NCBI GenBank assembly: GCA_900542805.1
Contig: UQOW01000009.1
Span: forward strand, 1 to 64,000
Direction: 5' to 3'
Length of the DNA: 64,000 nucleotides
Origin: an uncultured Sutterella sp.
Lineage (GTDB): Bacteria > Pseudomonadota > Gammaproteobacteria > Burkholderiales > Burkholderiaceae_F
Part shown: one piece after another, positions 8,657 to 15,656 of the stretch
Layout: every line of letters begins with the position of its first letter
How positions within the stretch are numbered: position 1 is the first letter of the stretch
The notes under the pieces: generated by a model
The model's input: only the letters and a program-made list of their open reading frames with translations
Database searches by the model: none
Told to the model about the DNA's origin: nothing
Made by a program: the position numbers and the translations under genes

Positions 8657-9604
8657 ATGCCGACGAACAATGAACAGTTGGTTGTCGCCGTTTCTTCTCG
8701 CGCATTGTTCGATTTGGAAATGGAGCACCGACTGTTTGAAGAAGCCGGCATCGAGGCATATCGGAAGTACCAGACCGAGCATAAGGACGATCCGTTAAAG
8801 CCCGGAGTGGCTTATCCCTTTGTACGGCGCTTATTGATGCTCAATAAGATTTACGGCCCTGAGTCTTTTAAAGTCATTGTCATCAGTCGTAATTCTCCGG
8901 AAACAGGGCAGCGGTTCTTTTCTTCGTGCCGGTACTACAACCTGCCGATTAAAGCCGGTGCCTTTACATCCGGGCAATCAACATTTCCGTATCTATCTGC
9001 TTACGGAGCGTCCCTATTTTTAAGCGCCAATAAAGAAAACGTCATTCGCGCCATTCATCAGGGGCAACCAGCCGGTCTTGTTCTTCCGACTGACCTCTCG
9101 CAGCAGGAAGCCGACAGCGAAAACGAACTGAGAATTGCTTTTGATTTTGACGGCGTAATCGTCGATGACGAATCGGAGAAAACCTATAAAAAGGAAGGGC
9201 TAGCCGGCTTTGAACGCTTTGAGCAACGTCTTAAAACAACACCGCATTCTCCAGGGCCTCTGCATCAACTCTTTAAGAAGTTAGCGCGCTTTCAAGAACT
9301 CGATGAAAAACTCGGACAAGGAAACCCTTACTACAAGCCCAATATTCGTGTAGCCATCGTCACAGCACGCGGTGCTCCGAGCGAACAACGTCTGATTACG
9401 ACACTTCGCTCGTTCGGGATGCGTGCGGCAGAGCTCTTTCTACTCGACGGCATGTCCAAAGCCGGTGTCTTAGAAGCCTTTCGTCCGCACATCTTTTTTG
9501 ACGATCAAATTAGGCACTTAGAGGGAACTAAACAGATTGTCCCGAGCGTTTTAATTCCGTTCGGAGTACGTAACGGACAGGACACTCTTGTTGTTAATAA
9601 ATAG
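8657..9604 (+). CDS. 5'-nucleotidase (cytosolic cN-I-like family)
   Basis: The product (315 residues) resembles the bacterial members of the cytosolic 5'-nucleotidase family (Pfam 5_nucleotid, PF06189), predicted to release phosphate from nucleoside monophosphates. The opening VVAVSSRALFDLEMEHRLFEEAGIEAYRKYQ is quoted here only in part: key residues are SSRALFDLE (about 13-21). VIVISRNSPETG (about 73-84) and the HAD-like nucleophile region AFDFDGVIVDDESE (about 157-170) are the other landmarks, with FFDDQI near the end as the likely acidic motif. It has a good Shine-Dalgarno (AAAGGAAAAG) and starts 11 bp after gyrB, so it probably shares that transcript; the pairing is not one I know as standard. 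Confidence 0.85.
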   Translation: MPTNNEQLVVAVSSRALFDLEMEHRLFEEAGIEAYRKYQTEHKDDPLKPGVAYPFVRRLLMLNKIYGPESFKVIVISRNSPETGQRFFSSCRYYNLPIKAGAFTSGQSTFPYLSAYGASLFLSANKENVIRAIHQGQPAGLVLPTDLSQQEADSENELRIAFDFDGVIVDDESEKTYKKEGLAGFERFEQRLKTTPHSPGPLHQLFKKLARFQELDEKLGQGNPYYKPNIRVAIVTARGAPSEQRLITTLRSFGMRAAELFLLDGMSKAGVLEAFRPHIFFDDQIRHLEGTKQIVPSVLIPFGVRNGQDTLVVNK

Positions 9605-9852
9605 GTTTTGAAAAAAAAAGACAGTAATAACAACAAAGACTGTAAAAGCTGTGGAAAACCACAGAAAAGCGTGAGATTTCATAAAATTAGGCACTGAACA
9701 ACTTTTTGGATAACGTTTGAAAACCTTGTGAAGTCAATCGAAATACATGTGAAAGGAAGTCTATAAGTTCGATCAGATCGTTAAGAGCTGTGAATAAGAC
9801 CGAGATTTTCACAACAAATTCACAAAGTTATTCCCATTACGAGGGACTTGAT
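9605..9852. other. AT-rich intergenic region with DnaA-box-like sequences
   Basis: This 248-bp gap has no gene. It contains TGTGGAAAA (9650-9658) and TGTGAATAA (9789-9797), both fitting the relaxed DnaA-box consensus TTWTNCACA on the minus strand, plus plus-strand ATTTTCACA (9805-9813, one mismatch) and AAATTCACA (9816-9824, two mismatches). The first lies in a palindrome CTGTGG-AAAA-CCACAG (9649-9664). It could be an alternative origin, a DnaA-titrating site or a DnaA-controlled promoter for the lipoprotein that follows. Confidence 0.45.
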
Positions 9853-10515
9853 ATGAAAAAAACAATTTGCTTCGTTGCTCTGGCTTGTGCTGTTGCCGGA
9901 ACTGTTTTAAGCGGGTGTACGGCTGTTGCCATCGGCGGAGCCACCTATGCGACAACGACGGCTGTTGGTACGATTATCGATCGCAGAACTACCGGTACAG
10001 TGGTTGACGATAAATTGCTGGAAAAGAAAATTTCTTTTGAAATCAACCAGAAGCTCGGTAAAGAGACCGATAGCCATATCACCGTAACGTGCTACAACCG
10101 TCGCGTGCTTCTAACCGGTGAGGTTTCCAGTCAGCAGGCCAAAACGACCGTATCGAAATTAGCCGCCGAGAGCACCGGAGTTCGTGAAGTCATCAATGAG
10201 TTGTGTGTTCGGGAAAATGCTGGTCTTTTCGAACGGATGGGAGACTCGACAATTGCCACAAAAGTTCGCACGCGCATCGTTGCAAACCAACAAGTGGAAC
10301 TTAATCAGATGAAAATTGCCGTCGACCGCGGCATTGTTTACATCATCGGTATTCTCACAGCACAGGAAAATAAGATCGCTTGCGAAATTGCCGCCTCGAC
10401 ATCCGGTGTTGTTCGTGTGGTCTCTTGCGCTGAAATCGTAACGCCTGAGCAGGTTCAGGAACAGATGCGCCAACTCCAGAGTAACCAAAACACGCCTTCC
10501 GAGGTTGCGCAATAA
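9853..10515 (+). CDS. dolP: BON-domain outer-membrane lipoprotein (DolP/YraP-like)
   Basis: The 220-residue product has a lipoprotein signal peptide ending LSGC (Cys22) followed by the glycine/alanine-rich stretch typical of DolP. Two BON repeats follow: about residues 50-115 (LLEKKISFEINQKLG, VLLTGEV, VREVINEL) and 130-195 (TIATKVRTRIVAN, GIVYIIGILT, GVVRVVSCAEIV). DolP-like proteins bind anionic phospholipid in the outer membrane and support envelope integrity. I chose ATG 9853 with GAGGGA upstream because it puts the signal peptide at the N-terminus; the upstream start at 9790 would bury it. Confidence 0.88.
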   Translation: MKKTICFVALACAVAGTVLSGCTAVAIGGATYATTTAVGTIIDRRTTGTVVDDKLLEKKISFEINQKLGKETDSHITVTCYNRRVLLTGEVSSQQAKTTVSKLAAESTGVREVINELCVRENAGLFERMGDSTIATKVRTRIVANQQVELNQMKIAVDRGIVYIIGILTAQENKIACEIAASTSGVVRVVSCAEIVTPEQVQEQMRQLQSNQNTPSEVAQ

Positions 10516-10555
10516 GCCGGAACAGGAAACTATTGAAAAACGGGTTCCCTGTGAC

Positions 10556-11464
10556 TTAAGAATTAAGAAGCGCTGCCGTTACGATAGAAAGAGCGAGTAG
10601 CACGGAGAAAAAGAGTTCCAACTTGACCGTTGAAAATAAAACGGCATTTAGGGCTTCACCTTGCGTCTTCGGGAGCGTTTTCATCAGATGTAGGCATGCC
10701 GGAAGCGGCAAAAGGACAATGGCGACTGTCAGAAGACGATAGTCCGAAAGAATCATTCCGAAGCACGATGCAAACGGAAATAGCACCAGGCACGTATAGA
10801 GTAGACGGGTTTTTTCAGGTCCTAAGAGAACCGCTAAAGTCCTACGGTTCACGGAGGCATCGTGCGCGATATCGCGGTAGTTATTGATTACCAAGACGGC
10901 CGTTGCAAAAGATCCGACGGCGCATGAGGCTAAAAAGCATGAAACGGAAAGACTGTGTGTCTGCAAGTAATATGTTCCGCAGACGGCTGTAATCCCGAAA
11001 AAGATAAAACACACAAGCTCGCTCAACGGAGTATAGGCCAGAGGTTTCGGTCCCCCCATATATAGGTACGCCGCCACAATCGAAGCGATACTAATCAGAA
11101 CAATCACCCATCCGCCCGAAATCATCAGAAAGATTGTATCGACTGCAACAAACACACCGAGTAAACAAATAGCTTTTTCCACACGAGCAACGGAAAGAAG
11201 CCCTAAGGACGTGGCTCTCGGAAGGCCTTTTCGATTCGATCGTTCGGCATTTCTGCGTGTGTAGGCCGCATCGTTTTCCATATTGGAAATCGCTTGCATG
11301 AGAACCGATAAAAGAAGCGTTGCCAGAGCAACGGACCAATCAATCGTGTGTGTGTCAAAAAAAGCAACGGCCAAACCGACAAAGACAGGAGATAAAGCAA
11401 TCGCCCACGTTTTTGGACGAGAGCACATGATCCAGGCTGCAAGTGAACTTTTTTCGATTGTCAT
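10556..11464 (-). CDS. menA: 1,4-dihydroxy-2-naphthoate prenyltransferase-like protein (MenA family)
   Basis: MenA prenylates 1,4-dihydroxy-2-naphthoate in menaquinone synthesis. The 302-residue hydrophobic product opens SRPKTWAIALSPVFVG, like MenA, and keeps the second aspartate motif (NNYRDIAHD, then RRTLAVLLG). The first motif, normally N-D-x-x-D with a further D six residues on, reads NDAAYTRRNAE: the second aspartate is tyrosine and the third is glutamate. About eight membrane segments are visible. Its ATG overlaps the stop of the DUF493 gene as ATGA, so translation is coupled. Given the changed motif it could use a different acceptor or be weakly active. Convergent with the BON lipoprotein gene; the 40-bp gap between holds only an imperfect hairpin. 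Confidence 0.82.
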   Translation of the reverse strand: MTIEKSSLAAWIMCSRPKTWAIALSPVFVGLAVAFFDTHTIDWSVALATLLLSVLMQAISNMENDAAYTRRNAERSNRKGLPRATSLGLLSVARVEKAICLLGVFVAVDTIFLMISGGWVIVLISIASIVAAYLYMGGPKPLAYTPLSELVCFIFFGITAVCGTYYLQTHSLSVSCFLASCAVGSFATAVLVINNYRDIAHDASVNRRTLAVLLGPEKTRLLYTCLVLFPFASCFGMILSDYRLLTVAIVLLPLPACLHLMKTLPKTQGEALNAVLFSTVKLELFFSVLLALSIVTAALLNS

Positions 11465-11733
11465 AATACGAACCTTGCATCGGAAAGGGCTGTCAAAGCA
11501 CGGTAAACGGCATCAAGCTGATTCTGGCTGTCGACAAATACATTCGCTGTCAGTGAGATGTAGGACTTATTTTTCGAGTATTCGGACATCAGAGTGGATG
11601 GTTCGAAAAGCGGGACAACCGAACGGATGGCAGCAGCGACGTCGCCGGTGAAACTTTCCGTGTTGTTTCCGATGATTTTGATTGGAAACAGTGACGGGAA
11701 GACCAAAAGGGGTTTATTTGCTTCTTGTTTCAT
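11461..11733 (-). CDS. ybeD: DUF493 (YbeD) family protein
   Basis: A 90-residue protein of the YbeD/DUF493 family: FPIKIIGNNTESF near the start, a ferredoxin-like alpha/beta pattern, then YISLTANVFVDSQNQLDAVY. The biochemical role is not established; the fold resembles ACT-like regulatory domains. In many proteobacteria ybeD lies between dacA and lipB-lipA. Here it overlaps the end of the PBP5-like gene by 20 bp but is followed by menA instead of lipB. Confidence 0.88.
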   Translation of the reverse strand: MKQEANKPLLVFPSLFPIKIIGNNTESFTGDVAAAIRSVVPLFEPSTLMSEYSKNKSYISLTANVFVDSQNQLDAVYRALTALSDARFVL

Positions 11734-12901
11734 GGCCGGAAGAATAGTTTTCTGTTGTTTTCAGTCGAACCGCATCAATCAAGCGACTGATAAAACCACC
11801 TTGCCCGATGTCGTGCCGCGCATAAAGCGGAAAGGACGCAATGGGTTTTTGTTCAAAGGCTACTTGCAGTGTTCCGATTTTTTCGCCTTTTTTTATCGGA
11901 GCGACTAGCGGATGCATGTAAACGACACGCGTGGAAAAGCCACCCGTGCCTCGAGCAATCAAGAGCTTATGCGGAACGGTAACCCAGACGGCACGAGAAA
12001 AACCAACTTCGAGTTTATCGCGGTTTCCTTTTAAAACATCAAGCCTGGCAATTGTCGTATTGTCGTCGAAAAGCTTAATAGTTTCGTAATTAAGCCATCC
12101 CTGGCGCAGAAGGTTAAACGATTCATCGATGGTTTTTTCACGGTTCTTGCCTTTAAGAACGACACTGATTAAGGAGCGGGGAATCGTTTTTTCATTTTCT
12201 TGACGTAGCCACGAGGAAATTACGTTTAAATTAGACGTACTGGCCATAACACCGTTAATGCTCGGACTTTTCCAAAGCGATAGATTGCAGTTTTTCTGTG
12301 TGTGTCCGGAAAAAGAAAACTCCGCTTGAGAAAACCACGCGAAAGCTTCGGGAAATTCAATACGCATTTGATTGGCAAGGAGTGCCAAATCATAGGCAGA
12401 CGAGGTTTGATTTTTGGAATCAATCGGAAACGTAAAAGCCGAATCCGTCATCCCGATATCTCGGGCCAGACGATTCATATCCTGAACAAAGGACTCATAA
12501 CTTCCGCTTAAAAAGCGAGCGGCGGCAAGACAGGAATCTTCGGCTCCGACGACCGCAATCGATTGCAGTAGTGTATGGAGCGGAACGTAAGTGCCGGATA
12601 CTAAGTAAATACGCCGAGAACTTTGCGAGCGTTGGGTGTCTTCATAATAGACGGGAACAGACGATGAGGCTTCTTTTGCCTTTTCCTCAGAGAGTTTTAA
12701 TGCCGTGTAAAGCGTCATCAGGCACGTTAACTCCCCGGGATTGATGCGTTCATGGGCTTTTCGGTCAAATAAGACAGCGCCGCTTTCTGCGTCAATCAAA
12801 ACACCGATCGGGGCGTCAAGCTGCATTGAGGCTGCGCTTACCGTTCCGGTGACGGTCAAGAAAATCAAGCAAGAGAAAAGGGCAAGAAAATTTCGTAACA
12901 T
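11714..12901 (-). CDS. PBP5-like D,D-carboxypeptidase homologue lacking all active-site motifs
   Basis: The 395-residue product aligns along its length with DacA/PBP5 (signal peptide ending VSAA, penicillin-binding fold, C-terminal beta domain, amphipathic tail FISRLIDAVRLK). Yet the three catalytic motifs are changed: the SxxK nucleophile site (NPASLTKxMT in relatives) reads NPGELTCLMT (Ser to Glu57, Lys to Cys60), SGN reads GAE (119-121), and KTG reads MAS (219-221). I checked each against the DNA. The frame is open and the flanking residues are conserved, so this looks like a maintained non-catalytic protein rather than decay. A structural or regulatory role in the periplasm is an inference. 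I chose ATG 12901 because it places the signal peptide first. Confidence 0.85.
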   Translation of the reverse strand: MLRNFLALFSCLIFLTVTGTVSAASMQLDAPIGVLIDAESGAVLFDRKAHERINPGELTCLMTLYTALKLSEEKAKEASSSVPVYYEDTQRSQSSRRIYLVSGTYVPLHTLLQSIAVVGAEDSCLAAARFLSGSYESFVQDMNRLARDIGMTDSAFTFPIDSKNQTSSAYDLALLANQMRIEFPEAFAWFSQAEFSFSGHTQKNCNLSLWKSPSINGVMASTSNLNVISSWLRQENEKTIPRSLISVVLKGKNREKTIDESFNLLRQGWLNYETIKLFDDNTTIARLDVLKGNRDKLEVGFSRAVWVTVPHKLLIARGTGGFSTRVVYMHPLVAPIKKGEKIGTLQVAFEQKPIASFPLYARHDIGQGGFISRLIDAVRLKTTENYSSGHETRSK

Positions 12902-13002
12902 GCGTGGAATTTTACGTTTTTTTGTTACGCTAAAGTCTGTGTCGGAAAGACTTAGTGCCCTTTGTGTCAAAGTTAGAAATGTTTTTAAAGGAAACCGATT
13001 CG

Positions 13003-13767
13003 ATGTCAATGCGCGAAAAGCAGTTATCCGATTTACTCGGACCGACGTTTCGTGTTTCTTGGCTTCGGAAAACCGAAAGCACGAATACGGATATCAAACG
13101 GCAACTGGTAACGGGCGAAGAGTCCGGAACACTCGTGTGCTTGGCCGACCGTCAAACAAAAGGAAAAGGGTCACGCGGACGCGTGTGGGAGAGCGAATCA
13201 GAAGCACTTCTCGTAAGTATGGGATTTAGCCTGGCAGAGCCGATTCCTGCGTTAATGCCGGTACTCGGTTTGGACGTGATGCAATGTTGCCGTCAAATCG
13301 ATTCGCGTGTCCGCGTGAAGTGGCCCAATGACCTTTGGGTTGACAGAAAAAAACTCGGCGGAATTCTCTGCGAAGTCGTGCATCTAAAGAGCGGACAAAC
13401 GGGACTAGTCATCGGAATCGGGATTAATTTGAAAGGGACAAACGAGAAGCGTGCGTATCTAGCGTTGAAGCCAGATGAATATTTGATTTTTTTTGCCGAT
13501 GTGATTAGAACGGTCGCTCGGTGTGTCAAAACCTTTACACCGGATAAGCTCAAGCAGACTTGCTTGCAATGGAATCGCTTTGATGCACTGTATGGGGCAA
13601 AAGTCTTTGCGCAAATGCCGAACGGTCGGATAATTTCGGGTACGGAACACGGAATCAATGAAAAAGGGGAGTTGATTCTTTCTTGCGGAATGCAACGATT
13701 GGCTTTTTCAGATATAACCCTGCATTTACAAACACGAGACGGCAAGAATGACGGTTTTATTGGTTGA
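13003..13767 (+). CDS. birA: Biotin-[acetyl-CoA-carboxylase] ligase
   Basis: BirA makes biotinyl-AMP and attaches biotin to the carrier protein of acetyl-CoA carboxylase. The 254-residue product has TESTNTDIK, the ATP-binding loop KGKGSRGRVWES, the catalytic-lysine motif KWPNDLWVDRKKLGGILCE and IGIGINL. There is no N-terminal helix-turn-helix, so it is the monofunctional type with no repressor role. I chose ATG 13003 (AAGGAAA 9 nt upstream); an in-frame ATG lies at 12979 as well. It overlaps coaX by 20 bp and is divergent from the PBP5-like gene. Confidence 0.92.
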   Translation: MSMREKQLSDLLGPTFRVSWLRKTESTNTDIKRQLVTGEESGTLVCLADRQTKGKGSRGRVWESESEALLVSMGFSLAEPIPALMPVLGLDVMQCCRQIDSRVRVKWPNDLWVDRKKLGGILCEVVHLKSGQTGLVIGIGINLKGTNEKRAYLALKPDEYLIFFADVIRTVARCVKTFTPDKLKQTCLQWNRFDALYGAKVFAQMPNGRIISGTEHGINEKGELILSCGMQRLAFSDITLHLQTRDGKNDGFIG

Positions 13768-14506
13768 TTTAGGAAATACGGCGTTAAAGTGGGCAACATC
13801 AGATAGGCCCGGAGATCCGCATACCTATGTGCATGCAGGGTCTTCCGTGATTTCTGAGGATTTGATTCGCACGTGGCTTTCCATACGTCCGAGTCGCGTT
13901 TTCGGCTGCATGGTTTCGAGCGAAGCCTTAGCCTTGTCGCTGACGAACTTTTTTAACAGACAGCACATTCATTGGGAGTGGCTTCAATCGGAAAAGGTTT
14001 TTAACGGTTCCTTCTATTTGAAAAACGGGTACGACAACTACCGACAACTCGGTAGTGATCGCTGGCACGCTGCCATCGGTGCCGTCAGTCTTTTCCCGAA
14101 TAAAGCACTTTTGATTGCTCAAATCGGAACGGCTACAACGGTCGATACCGTTTTGCCCGATCAAGACGGCATGCTTTTTCTCGGCGGTCGTATTTTGGCC
14201 GGACCGTCGCTCATGATTTCTTCGCTTATCGGCGCAACGCAGTGCAAGTACAGTGAACCCGGAAAACAAGAGGCGTTCCCTTTAAATACGATCGATGCCA
14301 TCAGCACGGGGATTATCGAAGCACACTTAGGCCTTTTCGAGCATGCGTATCGCGCTGTTCGAGAAAAGGGCTTTGAGCCTCAGATTGTTTTCGCAGGCGG
14401 CGCAGCGCCCATTCTTGCTCCCTATATCACGCAAGCATTTCCCGATGCCGTTCAAAAACATAATCTGGTATTGCATGGTCTGGCCCTACGAGCCAAACTC
14501 GGTTAA
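13748..14506 (+). CDS. coaX: Type III pantothenate kinase
   Basis: CoaX phosphorylates pantothenate, the first step to coenzyme A. The 252-residue product carries the family motifs: DLGNTALKWA (phosphate loop), LGSDRWHAAIGA with the catalytic aspartate, and QIGTATTVD. It overlaps birA by 20 bp, the common birA-coaX arrangement of betaproteobacteria, and is followed 11 bp later by a SPOR-like gene. Confidence 0.94.
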   Translation: MTVLLVDLGNTALKWATSDRPGDPHTYVHAGSSVISEDLIRTWLSIRPSRVFGCMVSSEALALSLTNFFNRQHIHWEWLQSEKVFNGSFYLKNGYDNYRQLGSDRWHAAIGAVSLFPNKALLIAQIGTATTVDTVLPDQDGMLFLGGRILAGPSLMISSLIGATQCKYSEPGKQEAFPLNTIDAISTGIIEAHLGLFEHAYRAVREKGFEPQIVFAGGAAPILAPYITQAFPDAVQKHNLVLHGLALRAKLG

Positions 14507-14517
14507 AGAGATGCGGC

Positions 14518-15177
14518 ATGCGGGGGACGGTTGTTTTTTTGTCGATTGTGTTAGCCGGGCTTGTCGGTTACGGGATTTATTGCAACACGCAAGAGCTCCG
14601 CGATGTCGATGTTGTCACGCGGACGGTTCCTTTAAGAGTGACGATTACAACCCTAAAAAAGGAATCCGCAGAAGCAGAAACCGAAGGGCAAGCGCTTGAA
14701 ATTGAAGCGCCGCCCAAAAAATGTTTTGTTTTAGGTCCCGTTTCCCAAAGCTTAAGCAAGCGCATTGCCGAGAGCTTACGTCGTAGCGGTCTTGAAAAAG
14801 ATATGGTGATTTGCGATCGTTTTTTACCGGAGCGTTTTATCGTCTTTTTAGGACCTCTGGAAAACAAAACGGCACTCCGAGCCTTTGCCAAACAGTTCAA
14901 GCAACAGGGGTATAAAAACGTGCGCCCTATCGAGCGCGGGGCTCTTGCTCCCGGGCTTGAGATTGCCGAGTTTGAGACTGAATACCAGGCCGCAGCGTAC
15001 ATCGAATCGGGCAAGGCTCCGGGAATTTCCGGAATTCGTGTCATCAAGCGATTGGGAGAGCCTTCCGGACAAGTGAATGTCGTTTTTCAAGCGCTCGATG
15101 AATCCGAGGCGAAAAGAGTTTTTTCTTTAGCCAGAAGGTTTGCCGGGCTCAAAGTTCAGGAGTGTCAGAAAGACTAG
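14518..15177 (+). CDS. Membrane-anchored SPOR-like protein
   Basis: The 219-residue product has one N-terminal membrane anchor (about 4-22), a short linker, and a region from about residue 69 (CFVLGPVSQSLSKRIAESL) through FIVFLGPLENKTALRAFAKQ to GYKNVRPI that has the beta-alpha-beta spacing of a SPOR domain. SPOR domains bind denuded septal peptidoglycan. A similar small protein commonly follows birA-coaX in betaproteobacteria. The C-terminal 70 residues may hold a second, more divergent copy. Its stop overlaps the end of the convergent HIT gene by 4 bp. Confidence 0.65.
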   Translation: MRGTVVFLSIVLAGLVGYGIYCNTQELRDVDVVTRTVPLRVTITTLKKESAEAETEGQALEIEAPPKKCFVLGPVSQSLSKRIAESLRRSGLEKDMVICDRFLPERFIVFLGPLENKTALRAFAKQFKQQGYKNVRPIERGALAPGLEIAEFETEYQAAAYIESGKAPGISGIRVIKRLGEPSGQVNVVFQALDESEAKRVFSLARRFAGLKVQECQKD

Positions 15178-15614
15178 TCGCAAAAATCTTTCGAAAGAAT
15201 TTTCGGAAGTTGTTGCACAAGGGCTTCGGCGTCAAGACGACGCGCGATTAGAACATCCTCGGGCGTTTGTCGCACTTTGAGACTCCAGGTAGATTCCGGA
15301 AAGTACGCGTCGTCGCGAAACCTGGCGATGATGTGCCAGTGTAGGTGCGGGACCAGGGTGCCGAACTCGGCAAGATTCACTTTTTCCGGGTGCATCACAC
15401 GACGCATCGCCGATTCGATACAAAATACAACGCGCATGACGTGATGGCGCTCGGACTCCGACAAATCCGTCATTTCCTTGATGTGGCGCGTCAAGATAAC
15501 ACGGATAAACCCCGGGAGGTCTTCCGTAGAAGCGTCGATGACGTAGACAAGGGAGTCACGCCAGATCTCTTTCGGGTGACGGGAAACACAAAGAGGACAG
15601 GTCGTCGGATTCAT
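15174..15614 (-). CDS. HIT family hydrolase
   Basis: The 146-residue product shows the histidine-triad motif PHLHWHIIAR (about residues 92-101), the active site of HIT nucleotide hydrolases and transferases, and a CPLC pair at the N-terminus. The substrate cannot be told from sequence; relatives hydrolyse dinucleoside polyphosphates or nucleoside phosphoramidates. It begins 42 bp downstream of the DUF3683-type dehydrogenase on the same strand, separated by a 10-bp-stem hairpin. Confidence 0.88.
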   Translation of the reverse strand: MNPTTCPLCVSRHPKEIWRDSLVYVIDASTEDLPGFIRVILTRHIKEMTDLSESERHHVMRVVFCIESAMRRVMHPEKVNLAEFGTLVPHLHWHIIARFRDDAYFPESTWSLKVRQTPEDVLIARRLDAEALVQQLPKILSKDFCD

Positions 15615-15624
15615 CGGAGTATCG

Positions 15625-15649
15625 GAGCGGGGACACAGAGTCCCCGCTC
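15625..15649 (-). other. Perfect GC-rich hairpin between dehydrogenase and HIT gene
   Basis: GAGCGGGGAC (15625-15634), loop ACAGA, GTCCCCGCTC (15640-15649): a perfect 10-bp stem 7 bp after the dehydrogenase stop and 10 bp before the HIT start codon. No T-run follows on the transcribed strand. The core matches the rpmH-leader hairpin at 2909-2931, so it may be a dispersed palindromic element or an mRNA-processing site. Confidence 0.6.
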
Positions 15650-15656
15650 ATCTCAG

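Noticed and set aside
10522..10552. Terminator between the BON lipoprotein gene and menA
   Set aside because: The stem ACAGGAAAC/GTTCCCTGT has a mismatch and no T-run, so I did not list it.
12741..13229. Rightward open frame overlapping the PBP5-like gene and birA
   Set aside because: It overlaps two well-supported genes in other frames and is arginine-rich with no family-like sequence; a shadow.
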